A stretch of 64,000 nt of DNA, taken from positions 434,001 through 498,000 of the forward strand of contig BDDD01000116.1 of NCBI GenBank assembly GCA_001972305.1. The letters are read 5' to 3'. The stretch's first letter is position 1, and every line of letters starts with the position of its first letter. The translations under genes and the position numbers were made by a program. The notes under the pieces were generated by a model, which was not told the DNA's origin, searched no databases, and saw nothing but the letters and a program-made list of their open reading frames with translations. Below are positions 55,201 to 64,000 of the stretch, piece by piece. The DNA comes from Cephalotus follicularis (Eukaryota; Streptophyta; Magnoliopsida; Oxalidales; Cephalotaceae).

Positions 55201-58200
55201 TTCGCCCCTCTTTTGTGTATGGCTTGTGTAACTATAGAAGTAGGAGGGACTTGTGGAAAGACCTTATCTTCAATGCCCATACAGACTCCTCTGTTCCTTG
55301 GCTCATTTTGGGGGACTTTAATGTATCTAGATATCCACAGGACCAGCTTAATGGTCCTCCGAGAATCTCCAAAGCCATGTCTGAGTTCAATGAATGCCTT
55401 AAGGCTATGGAGGTCGACGACATTCAAAGTTTGGGTCGGTTCTTCACCTGGTCTAACAAAAGAGCTGGTAACTTCGCTGTAAATAAGAAGCTGGATCGAG
55501 TCCTAGCTAATTGGGAATGGCACAATATCTTCTCTCATAGCTTGGCTCATTTCCATAATCCAGGGAACTCGGATCACTCCCCGGTCACGGTCTCCCTTTT
55601 GGATCACAGGAGCTCAAGTAATAAGCCCTTTAAGTTCCTCAATTTCTGGGTTAAGGATGCTCGCTTTCCGGGCTTAGTGCGCAGTGTATGGGAACAGAGG
55701 GCCGTAGGCAACCCGCTTGAAGTAGTGTTATGCAAGCTTAGGAATCTGAAAAGAGAGCTCAAGTTTGTTTTCAATAAACCTAATCCGAGTCCTAAGAGGG
55801 CGGCGCTCAGGGTGGAGATTGAGTGCATCCAATCTAACCTTCTGTCCAACCCCTCTGATGCCGGCCTTCTCCACCAGGAAAAGCTTCTTCTGTCCAAGCT
55901 GTGGAAAGCCAAAGTGGAGGAGGAATCCTTCCTTAAGCAAAAATCGCACATCTCTTGGCTTAGGCTTGGGGACTCCAATACCAAATTTTTTCATCGATCG
56001 GTATCTGCCCTGCATCACAGGAATCACATTGGCAAGTTACAAAAGTCTGATGGCAATTGGATTAGCTCCCAGGCAGAGATTGAACATGAGACTGTAGCGT
56101 ATTTCAGAGGCCTCCTAGGTGAACAGGGCCCTCCTGTCTCTTCTGCCTTTCTACAGGTGTTCTCTAAGAAGCTCACCGAAAACCACAAGGCGCTGCTGGG
56201 TAGGGGTATATCGGATGAAGAAATTAGGGATGCGTTTTGGGCTCTCAACCAGGAGAAGGCTCCGGGTCCGGACGGTTTCAATGGACTTTTCTTTAGGTCC
56301 ATGTGGGGCATTGTGGGTAGAGACATTATTGCTGCCTGTAAGTTTTTCTTCGCCCACCCTTACATGCCCAAGGGGCTTAATGCTACAATTATTTCTTTGG
56401 TGCCGGAAATGAAGGACTCTGGCAGCATAAAGGACTTCAGACCTATTTCTTGCTGCAACTTCCTCTACAAAGTTCTGTCCAAGATTATAGCAGATAGGCT
56501 CAAGTCCTTCCTTGCTGATTTTGTAGACAGTGCTCAAACCGGCTTTATTCCAGGTAGAGTTCTGAGGGACAATGTCCTCATTGCCCAGGAGCTGCTTAGG
56601 GGCTATGGTCAGAAAGGGGGCATTCCCCGTGGCGCTATCAAGGCGGACCTCCATAAAGCCTATGACTCTATCAGTTGGGACTTCATCCTTCTCTTGCTTA
56701 AGACCATCGATTACCCTCCACATGTCATCTCTTGGATCCAAGTTTGCATCTCCACCCCCTTCTTCTCAGTGGTGGTAAACGGCAATTTGTGTGGTTTCTT
56801 TGAAGGGAAAAGAGGGTTGAGACAAGGAGATCCGTTGTCTCCCTTCCTTTTCATGTTGGCCCTGGATGTGTTATCAAGTTACCTAAAGGCAGCGACTGCC
56901 AAAGAAGGCTTCCTGTTCCACCCCAGATGCAAGAGGGCTTCTATTTCTCATATGTTGTTCGCTGACGATATCCTGGTGTTTTCTCAAGCGGATATCCGAT
57001 CCGTGAAGCTCCTCCAAGAAGGCTTGACCCTTTTCCTTGAAGCATCAGGTCTCTCCCGGTCAGGTATCTAGGTCTCCCTCTTGTCTCCAGGAGGCTTTCG
57101 GCGATGGATTGCAAGTGCCTTACCTTAAAGCTGGTTGATAAGATATAGTCCTGGACCAGAAAATGCTTGTCTTACTCGGGCAGATTGCAGTTGATACAAG
57201 CTACTCTACTTGGTATTCAAAATTTCTGGATTAGCAATGCAATTATTCCCAAAGCCACCATGCTGGAATGTGAAAAGATTATGAGAGTGTTCTTGTGGTC
57301 GGGTTCAGCGGCTAAGAGGAGAGCTAAGGTTTCCTGGGCCACAGTATGCACTCCTAAGGCAGAGGGGGGTCTTGGGTTTAGAAGGGCAGTAGATTGCAAC
57401 AAGGCAGCTATGTTGAGGCTGATATGGGATATTCTTAAGGATAGGCAATCTCTATGGGTCAGATGGAGCAAAGCAGAGATTCTCAAGAACTGCTCCTTCT
57501 GGCAGGTGGAACGAAAGCAGTCCCTATCTATCACCTGGAAATGTCTCCTGGACCTCAGCGCGCAGGCCTCTGCAAATTTGGTTTATTCCATTGGTAGTGG
57601 GTCCTCTTGGTCCATCTGGTATGATCTGTGGTTCCAAAGTACCTCGCTGGTTACGAGGCTGGGATATTGGGCTATATACGAATCGGGGCTGTCCCGAAAT
57701 GCTACTCTTTCTGAGGTTGTTTCTGACTCAGCATGGAATTGGCCGGCTAATGTGAGGCAGTTGAGGGATATTAGCAATGCATGTGTGGACAGTCCAATTG
57801 GACAGTGTGATGTCATTGATTGGCAAGTTAAGGGCCGGCCTTTCTCCTTCAAATCGGCTTGGGAGGCCATTAGAGCTCCTCACCCGGAAGTCCCTTGGGC
57901 TAAAATTGTATGGTTCCCTGGAGCCATTCCGAAGCACCCCTTCTGTTTGTGGCTCACCTTCCACAGGGCGCACAACACTATGGATAAAATGCAGAGGCTC
58001 GGTTTTGTGCAGAGTAGTCAGTGCCCCTTCAATTACGGTCAAGATGAATCCTTGAACCACCTGTTTTTTGAATGTTCCTTAACTAAAGCAGTTTGGAGTA
58101 AGGTGTTGAAGCTCAACTACCCAGTCCCTTCTGATTGGAGCTGGGAAAGCACGGCTACTTGGGCCATGGATCGCACCAAAGGTAGTCAGTTTCACCAGTG

Positions 58201-59234
58201 GCTGAGAAGGCTTGGGCTTGCCGCATCCATCTATCACTGCTGGAGGGAGAGGAATAATAGGGTCTTCAGGCAATCGGCAGCCTCTCCTAGCCAGGTTATG
58301 GACCTTATCACCTTTGATGTGAGAAGGAAAGCTGCTACCTGCCAGAACATCTTTAACTCTCCTACCAATAGGGCCATTGTGGACAACTGGTATATTGATG
58401 AGTGCATTTTCAGGAGTGCTGTCTAGTGCGGTTTTGTACTGTACCTCTCTCCCAGTGGGTTTCGCGTTTCTGGTATTTGCAGGTTGTCTGGGAGGTATAC
58501 ATTGGGTTTTGCTTGAACAGGTTGGGCTCCTGGTATTGGGGCTGGCTGTGTAGGTTTTTTGTGGCATATGGCGGCAGTCCCTTAGTGCTATGGGAACTGG
58601 TTGCATCTGTGTTAGGTTTGCCTGCTGGGCTGGCCTCCTTGTAGACTGCCTCTACTACCTTGGTCTTGGTTTCCCCAAGGCTTGATTAGAAGTAGTGTAC
58701 ATGTATAGAAAGAAATATGAAAGATAGAAAGATAGAAAGTTTTTGAATATAGGCTCTTTTGAGATTTGTTGTTTTGGTCTTCTTTTGTAAGCCTTGGCTT
58801 ATGTGGCGTTTTAGCCTGCTTGTAAAGGGAAGGCATATATACCCCCCTTTTCTTTATCTTTTAATATAAATACTGAACTTTTCCAAAAAAAAAAAAAAAC
58901 ATCAGATGTATCCTCTCTTTACAAAATAATAAGGATCAAGGATAAGAATGGTATACTGCTTATTTCACATTTCTAAGAACCCCACCTTATTACTCCTTGA
59001 TAGGTAGCATATCTGGGTAGACTGTCACACATCTGTCAGACTTAGTCATGCTGTTTGCTTGTCACATGTATATCTTCATTCTTTCATCTGAATTAAAATT
59101 TGCTAATATCCTTGCTTTAATGTTTAACCTGCAGCACATACTGGAAATCTGAAGAAGAAGTAGGAGGAATGGCTGGTTTAGGAGGGGATGCTGATTCTCA
59201 TCCATACGTTTCCTTCACAATCAATCTTGTTTAA
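49261..59234 (+). CDS. VHA-C: V-type proton ATPase subunit C (VHA-C/DET3)
   Basis: Subunit C is the stator part that links the V1 head to the membrane sector, so it controls assembly of the proton pump on endomembranes and the vacuole. Eleven exons are supported: 49261-49374, 49470-49538, 49805-49932, 50024-50123, 51335-51402, 51490-51631, 51801-51917, 52165-52290, 52405-52488, 52570-52649 and 59135-59234. They total 1128 bases (375 aa plus stop), the family length. The protein begins MASRYWVVSLPVQ and ends DADSHPYVSFTINLV, as in plant homologues. Ten introns; the last has a GC donor and holds a LINE. A CT-rich 5' leader lies at 49217-49240, and an AATAAA word is at about 59339. All reading frames stay open, so it looks functional. 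Confidence 0.95.
50241..50423 (+). repeat. 60-bp tandem triplication in VHA-C intron 4
   Basis: Three units have an exact 60-base period. Each contains TTTAATTTAG or CTAATTTAG (ending at 50260, 50320 and 50380), then GACCCCAACT, TCAGATTA and AGCTGAGAATTG. Each unit repeats a polypyrimidine-AG string that looks like a splice acceptor. Confidence 0.9.
52951..52966 (+). repeat. LINE target-site duplication, 5' copy
   Basis: AACATCAGATGCATCC here and AACATCAGATGTATCC at 58898-58913 match at 15 of 16 positions. The second copy follows the poly-A tail directly. Confidence 0.92.
53042..54897 (+). pseudogene. LINE ORF1 (DUF4283-like, zinc knuckle)
   Basis: ORF1 of plant L1 elements makes an RNA-binding chaperone. 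Here a Ser/Pro-rich N-terminal part is followed by a DUF4283-like domain (NALVGYFVGKRIPFKIV; NGPWEVWAAYLVLRRW; IPVWVKLSNVPYEL), then CMDAATTAGN and a knuckle CLVCKVFDHSSKQC (CX2CX4HX4C). Frameshifts near 53520 and 53855 and in-frame stops near 54082, 54166 and 54279 break it. The C-terminal acidic and proline-rich part (54298-54897) is open and overlaps the ORF2 start by four bases. Confidence 0.85.
54894..58426 (+). pseudogene. LINE ORF2 (endonuclease and reverse transcriptase)
   Basis: ORF2 nicks target DNA and copies the LINE RNA. Residues 1-235 form an apurinic-type endonuclease (CASWNIRGF, LILGDFN, SDHSPVTV). The RT core lies at about residues 510-700: FRPISCCNFLYKV, ADLHKAYDSISW, GLRQGDPLSPFLF and the catalytic LFADDILVF near 56957. 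The C-terminal zf-RVT domain (HPFCLWLTFHRAHNTMDKM; CPFNYG..ESLNHLFFEC) is at about 57930-58080. A deletion with frameshift near 57050 removes part of the segment after the RT core, and a stop lies at about 57147. The rest is open. Confidence 0.9.
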
Positions 59235-59847
59235 TTGATGCAAGGTACCAGTTCCTTATCTCTTCCATATTCAGATTCTATGGATTCTCCAAACAGCAAT
59301 AACAGCAAGCGGGGATCGAAAATAGTGTACATTAGCATTAATAAATATTATATTTTTGTTTTTATTTATTTATTTAGAGGCTAGCTTTTGGAGATTTATT
59401 TGGTATTCAGTGGTATGTAAGGGGTGGAAACTGTGGGGATGGTGTGGCGTTTGAGTTTGGTATTAAGTTACATTTACTGAGGAGGTATTGAAATCGGCAT
59501 TTAACAATCATGAATGCATTTGGGATGTCTCTTTGTGCGCATCTGATATTAATATTAGATTTATTGGGTGGGTTTTAAAAAAAACGTGCTTGATGAATAA
59601 TAGTAAGGGTTTTGTCAATTTTTGGGTTGTGTGTTGACTTGAAATGTAAATCAAAGAAATATCACAGAGCTATAAAACTCGGGACATTATTAAATCAGGT
59701 GTAATAGAGTGTGTTTGTTGAGAGAAAGTTAGGTATTGCTCACCATGTTGGATAGCTATAAAACTCGGACATTATGTAAATAAAACACAAATTTAACTGA
59801 GAAGGAAAACAATAATAACAAAAAAAAAAAACTCAAACTTTACTCAA
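59235..59847. other. VHA-C 3' UTR and intergenic DNA
   Basis: An AATAAA word at about 59339 could end the VHA-C transcript. After that the sequence is AT-rich and holds no gene I can support. Confidence 0.6.
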
Positions 59848-60265
59848 TCATTAGAAATCTCCACGTCACCGTCTCTAATCTCCCGTTGCAAGTCCTTGGT
59901 GTCCTTTCCGTTGTCTGTACAGCTAATGGAGATGCACGTGCCGAGTACTGCCTTCGTGGTCCACTAAGATCCTTTGCCATGGATCTTGGCGGGATGATCT
60001 CAAGGATCTCAGTTATGTCATCTAGCGAGATATTTCCGTTGCTTTTAATGTTCAACTTCTTGCAGTCTCTCTCGGGCTCCTTGATAAGTGCCTTGACGAC
60101 GAGAGGCATGGCAGAGGGGACCTTCTGTTGCGGGTCCTAGACCGTGAGCTTGACGGTCATGTGCAGCCCCTTCCAGCCTTTGACCGTCTCCTTGGTGATG
60201 TCCTCGTCGTTCTTCTTTTGGGAACAGGCTGAGGGCAGTGCCAGACACGTGTTGAGGCGTGGGGA
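59848..60265 (-). pseudogene. RPL12: Ribosomal protein L12 (uL11) retro-pseudogene
   Basis: On the minus strand: DITKETVKGWKGLHMTVKLTV, then [42 protein letters not shown], and [16 protein letters not shown] before the stop. This is the C-terminal two-thirds of cytosolic 60S protein L12, part of the ribosomal stalk base. It has no introns, lacks the N-terminus, carries a stop after KLTV, and changes frame near [11 protein letters not shown]-rich codons stand out from the AT-rich surroundings. No poly-A tail is visible, but the intronless form suggests a processed copy. Confidence 0.85.
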
Positions 60266-60499
60266 CGATTGTCTCCACTCAAATTAATATATATATATAT
60301 ATGAGAAAAGTGGATATCCTATAACAATGATATTCCCTTTCCCATCTATATATACAGTGCTTTGTTTAGGTTTTCCTTCATTGTCATATTTAGTCTTAAT
60401 TCAGCCAATGCAATGGGTGTTGCTTGATAAAAATGAAATGGGCTATACAAATGGTATTGGGACAAAAATAAACTCACTATACAATCAAATGTGGTTTGA

Positions 60500-60770
60500 A
60501 TGTTTTTAGTTGAAAGAGATTGTTGACCTTGTTAAGAAATTAGTTGAATTGAAAAAAGGCATTATGTATCTATTAGTGTATAAGCTAGTGAAATTTGCAT
60601 TGGTTCTATGTGTTACTACTTATACTGTTGAAAGGGTGTTTTATATGAAAAACCGGTTACGAACTTGTACAGGGGATAAATGATTGTCTGGTCATAACAA
60701 TTAGAAAGACATATGTGATATCATCAATGATGAGAAGATTACCAGTATTTCAAAATATGAATTCTCGTCG
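60500..60770 (+). pseudogene. hAT transposase C-terminal relic
   Basis: The plus strand reads FALVLCVTTYTVERVFYMKNRLR, then KDICDIINDEKI. This matches the C-terminal dimerisation region of hAT or TTF-type zinc-finger transposases (usually LPVATASVERAFSAMK ... DIFDTIDNE). In-frame stops occur between the two parts and there is no upstream transposase. It is a short relic of a plain DNA transposon. Confidence 0.7.
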
Positions 60771-61315
60771 ATGACAACTTTATAAAAAAAAATGTTTATT
60801 TTTATGTTTAGTTATGTTTTTGAATGAACAATTTCTTTATAATTCTTTGTTGATGTTATCATTCTCATAAGAAATTACGATAAATATAATATGATTTATG
60901 GTTAAGACAATATATAATTATATGAACATGTTTATATTTGTCCTCACTGAATAAAATCATGGGTCAGCCCCTCGGCCGAGGGGGTTGATTTTCGGAGTGG
61001 GCGAACTCACTGCACCGACTTTGTCGCACGTAGACATCGACTGCTTGTGTGGGATTGAATTTGGGAGACATTAGTTTAGTGAGTTTTGGGTGGAGCTAGG
61101 GTTTTGATTTAGACAAAGAGACTATGTGAAAAATGAGGATAGGAGAAATATATCGTTAGGGTTTTAGAGGTAGTGAGAGATGAAATTACCAAATTGGATA
61201 TTTTTGGACAAAAGGACCAATGTTTCAGGTTTTTAAGCGTAACGTGTATTACTCGCGAATGATCAAACTAAAATATAATTGGTATTGACAATACCGAGAG
61301 GTTACGAGGTATATC
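60771..61315. other. Non-coding stretch with a GC-rich palindrome
   Basis: The sequence is mostly AT-rich. A perfect 16-nt palindrome, CCCCTCGGCCGAGGGG, lies at 60968-60983. No coding sequence is supported. Confidence 0.6.
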
Positions 61316-62130
61316 ATCTTATCTTTGTGCATAGTGATGGTAATTTTCCGGGACTATTAGGGTATCCGATCCGTCCCGACCCTAATAGGACCCGTTTATA
61401 AAATCCTAATAGGATTTGGGATGGATTTGAGATTTTAAAAAAATATCCGTTAGGGTTTGGGATGAGATTGGGATTTGACCATAGGATACCCGCTACCCAA
61501 ACCCGTTTATTTGTTATAATCATACTCTAATATGTTTTTCTAACTTTTGTAGGTTAAGTGCAAAAAGAAAGTTACATGAGTTGTGTAATTGAAAATTGTT
61601 GTTTATTGTGTTGAACTTGTTTATGGTATTAGTGTTAAATTTGATTTTTTGTAGTTGATATATATTGGTCACTTGGTATACTTGAATTGTTTAGAGTATT
61701 AGTATATTGAACTATGATTTGATTTTTGTTGTTGATTAGCATTGTGATGTTGAATAGGATGTTAAATTTGTTGATGATTGAGTGAGATGCTAAATTTGCT
61801 GTTAATGAATAGTGTAATATTGAATTATTATTAGGTTTATAGTGATAGATGATATTAGAGGCTTATTTATTTATTTTTCTTTTTTTTTTCCAATCAACTC
61901 TCTTTAAATTTCGGATTTCGGGTTGGGTTTCGGGTATCCTACCCGATTAAATGATAATCGGGTGGGACGGGTAATTAACGGGTATAGCGAGTTTGGGACG
62001 GGACGGGTTTGGAAAATTATTATAAAATTTAAACGGGTTTGGGACGGGTTTGGGATTGGGATACATAAACGGGTTCGGGAATGGGATGAACAATTCTGTC
62101 GGGTACCCGACCCGTGTGCACATGAATAAA
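61316..62130. mobile_element. Non-autonomous hAT-like element, GGGT-rich ends
   Basis: Both ends are packed with the same words in opposite direction: CCCGACCC, AACCCGTTTAT and TGGGATTGGGAT types on the left, CGGGTTTGGGACGGG on the right. The left end carries AGTGATGGTAATTTTCC, close to the ends of many plant hAT elements. The middle (61540-61880) is AT-rich and non-coding. Exact termini and the 8-bp duplication were not resolved. Open frames in the ends are by-products of the repeats. Confidence 0.55.
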
Positions 62131-63398
62131 TAAAAAAAAAAAGATTTTTCTCTTGTTGTGGTGCATTTGTATCAAGCGTATTTAAGAATTTCTCGTTATT
62201 AAGTACTTTTTACAATGCAGCTTTTGATTAAAAAAATTGTGACAAATAAAAAGTACAAAAAAAGATAAAGATAAATTAACCTAAAATATAAAGATATAAA
62301 GACTGTTGTCAAAAACTGGTGCTGCAAATGTAATATTGGTTCCAGGTGTTTGTAGATTTACTTGAACTTTATCTTGTTTAAAGAGTTTGTAGATTTACTA
62401 ATCATAATCAAATCAGTAATTCTTCAATCTGTAAAATTTAATTTGGTCTATGAATTATGCATTCGTAATAACGGTTTACTATTCATATTATACTTTGTGA
62501 AATGTCTAAATAAACTTATGGATGTATTTTTGTGATATTAGTTTTTTTTTTTTTAATTATTTGATTCAATAATAATCATGTAGTGTAAGAGGTACATGTC
62601 ATCCACGACAAATTTCCTAACTAAAAGAGATATCGCCAAAGTCCTAATTTGATAATATATTATCAAAATAAACATGTGCATTAAACATCGTTTTTCTTGT
62701 GGTCTTCATAGACCGTACATCCTCACTTTTAGTTGGAGATTGTTCTTTGTCAATAAAAAATAATAATAATTTGCTGGAGACTGAAGGAGCAGGCAATTAG
62801 CTGTGTGCGATTTTTTTTATTTATTTTAAAAACCTACAATGGGGTTTAATAGAGGTAATAATTTGGACCCTTATTCATGGGTTAACTCTTTGTTAAATTG
62901 AAAAAACGACGATGACTTTTACAAAATTATCATAATTTTTATCCAATAGTATGGTAAAATCGTAACTATAGCCATATCCATTATCATTTTAGTTCTAATC
63001 ACAAGTTTAACTATAATTAAAACCTTATTGTATGATAGAGCAAGCCCATTGAATGATTCCTTTTTAATATACATATGCCGCAAACATGTCTTGGAGTCGA
63101 CAACTCCAAACATATTTTACTTTGGATCGTAGATTAGACCGCTCAAATTGTTCAAATTATCTTACAAATTGTAAAAAAGCAAGCTAAAAGTATGTATACG
63201 TTGTCTACTACAATAATATTGAGATTGATAGTTTTTAGCAAATCGATATTACACTTGGTTCTATATCATTATTTATATTACATAGCATTACGTTACAAAA
63301 ACTATGCTCCATCAGCATTTTTTTTTTTTGGTGGTTTAAGGCAGTGCCCTATAGTTCAATAAAATATGAGCACTACCATGCATAATCCAAACTTTGAT
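62131..63398. other. AT-rich intergenic DNA downstream of the B3 gene
   Basis: No gene, RNA or complete element is seen. The right part holds the 3' UTR of the B3 gene on the minus strand. Confidence 0.6.
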
Positions 63399-64000
63399 TT
63401 AGTAGAATTCATCCAGAGACAAGTTCTCAACAGATCCAAAGCCTTCGTGAGATCCAATCCTCGAGTAGTTAGTCATCGACCCGCCAAGAAAATCGAGAGG
63501 GAAGTCGTTCGAGAAGGTTGTCTCGTATATAAATGACATCCCTGTATTGTCCATTGTAGGATAATAAAAGGAGCTGCATTTGTTATTAACCTCATAATTA
63601 TCATTAAGAAAGAGGTCATTCACTGCATTTTTAGTTAAGTCACCATATACATCTTTATCAGATGCCTTCTTAGCTTGAATAACCTGCAAATGTTATTAAA
63701 AAATATCAAGCTATATATAAATTTATTAAGGGTTGCTAAAACATAGAATTAAAATATACTAATTAAACTCGTAAAATTATTACTTGGAATAGCATAACAT
63801 ACATAATTTTGATTCTGGTCATCTTGGTACACCATGATAAAGTCCCCAAGTTGTAAACCGTGTGTGTTGACAAATTCCCCTGGGTAATTTAACCAAAGAA
63901 ACATAATATTTAGGATTTGATCAAGTTAAAAGAAATCTTGAATTGAAACAATCTATATATAATAAATGCATTGTAGATAATGATAGTACCTGTATTTTCA
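63399..64000 (-). CDS. FUS3: FUS3-like B3 transcription factor, last exons (partial)
   Basis: Minus-strand exons lie at 63990-64000 (ENTG, continuing off the edge), 63803-63879 (EFVNTHGLQLGDFIMVYQDD) and 63399-63683 (VIQAKKASDKDVYGDL, ending SLDEFY). Donors and acceptors are GT-AG. The B3 domain C-terminal part ENTGEFVNTHGLQLGDFIMVYQ, spread over two exons, is the signature of the LEC2/FUS3/ABI3 group, and the YVIQAKKAS continuation fits FUS3 best. FUS3 binds RY elements (CATGCA) and controls seed maturation. The Ser/Asn/acidic C-terminal tail of about 80 residues resembles the activation region. The N-terminal half of the gene lies outside the window. Confidence 0.85.

Larger units (their letters stand above)
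52967..58897 (+). mobile_element. L1-type LINE, nearly full length, in VHA-C intron 10
   Basis: The element has a 5' UTR, ORF1, ORF2 (endonuclease, reverse transcriptase, zinc-binding end), a 3' UTR of about 450 bases and a poly-A tail at 58885-58899. It lies in the same direction as the gene. The 16-bp duplication shows insertion by target-primed reverse transcription. At about 5.93 kb it appears complete at the 5' end. Both ORFs are damaged, so it is not autonomous now. Confidence 0.93.
52650..59134 (+). other. GC-AG intron 10 of VHA-C (6.5 kb)
   Basis: The exon ends GCGAACAG and the intron starts GCAAGT, the consensus of GC-type donors. The acceptor is CCTGCAG at 59128-59134. Joining the exons gives AAC AGC ACA TAC TGG (NSTYW), the conserved reading. 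Almost all of the intron length is a LINE. Confidence 0.9.

Noticed and set aside
56151-56741. Minus-strand ORF opposite the LINE reverse transcriptase
   Set aside because: It is a shadow of ORF2; the plus frame carries all RT motifs.
61923-62129. ORF of GFGYP/RVWDGFG-like repeats as a glycine-rich protein
   Set aside because: It is a by-product of GGGTTTGGGACGGG subterminal repeats in a transposon end.

Overview
This window is nuclear DNA of a flowering plant, almost certainly a eudicot. It holds intron-containing plant genes (a mitochondrial phosphate carrier, V-ATPase subunit C and a FUS3-like B3 factor) set in AT-rich DNA. About half of the window is stacked plant retroelements. There are no operons and no bacterial features.

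Positions 1-30074 are a retroelement cluster. The left 5.9 kb is a broken endogenous pararetrovirus (Caulimoviridae) with a zinc knuckle, protease and reverse-transcriptase regions, a 35S-like TATA box, and two arrays of repeated hairpins whose stems co-vary. To its right lies a Ty3/Gypsy element of the Tat lineage on the minus strand (5' LTR 29629-30074, gag near 29.5 kb, integrase near 9 kb, and an antisense ORF at 6.7-7.5 kb). Other elements have inserted into it, and the target-site duplications allow the nest to be read to the base. Long solo LTR A (10109-22680) sits in the Tat RNase H region. Related, inverted solo LTR B (10845-20990) sits in A. An Athila-like Ty3 element (11646-19550) sits in B. 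Separately, a gag-only SIRE-like Ty1/Copia element (23253-26288) sits in the Tat pol region.

Positions 30075-45500 are gene-poor. They hold a decayed but intron-bearing valyl-tRNA synthetase pseudogene on the minus strand (32733-39510), which carries MITEs and a TRIM-like LTR in its introns. Its first surviving exon runs straight into a broken FAR1/FRS (MULE transposase-like) coding region (39480-41458). A 2.4-kb solo LTR very rich in ACAGA words follows (42249-44693).

Positions 45500-59240 hold two apparently intact housekeeping genes on the plus strand. PHT3;1-type mitochondrial phosphate carrier has 6 exons and 364 aa. VHA-C (DET3), the V-ATPase stator subunit, has 11 exons and 375 aa. 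An F-box gene relic lies between them on the minus strand. The last VHA-C intron has a GC donor and contains an almost full-length 5.9-kb L1-type LINE in sense orientation, flanked by a target-site duplication of about 16 bp.

Positions 59240-64000 hold a retro-pseudogene of ribosomal protein L12 (uL11), a hAT transposase remnant, a GGGT-rich hAT-like non-autonomous element, AT-rich DNA, and at the right edge the last exons of a FUS3-like B3 transcription factor on the minus strand. The intact genes are unrelated housekeeping or developmental genes; nothing here suggests that they act together. All calls come from reading the sequence; no database search was run.
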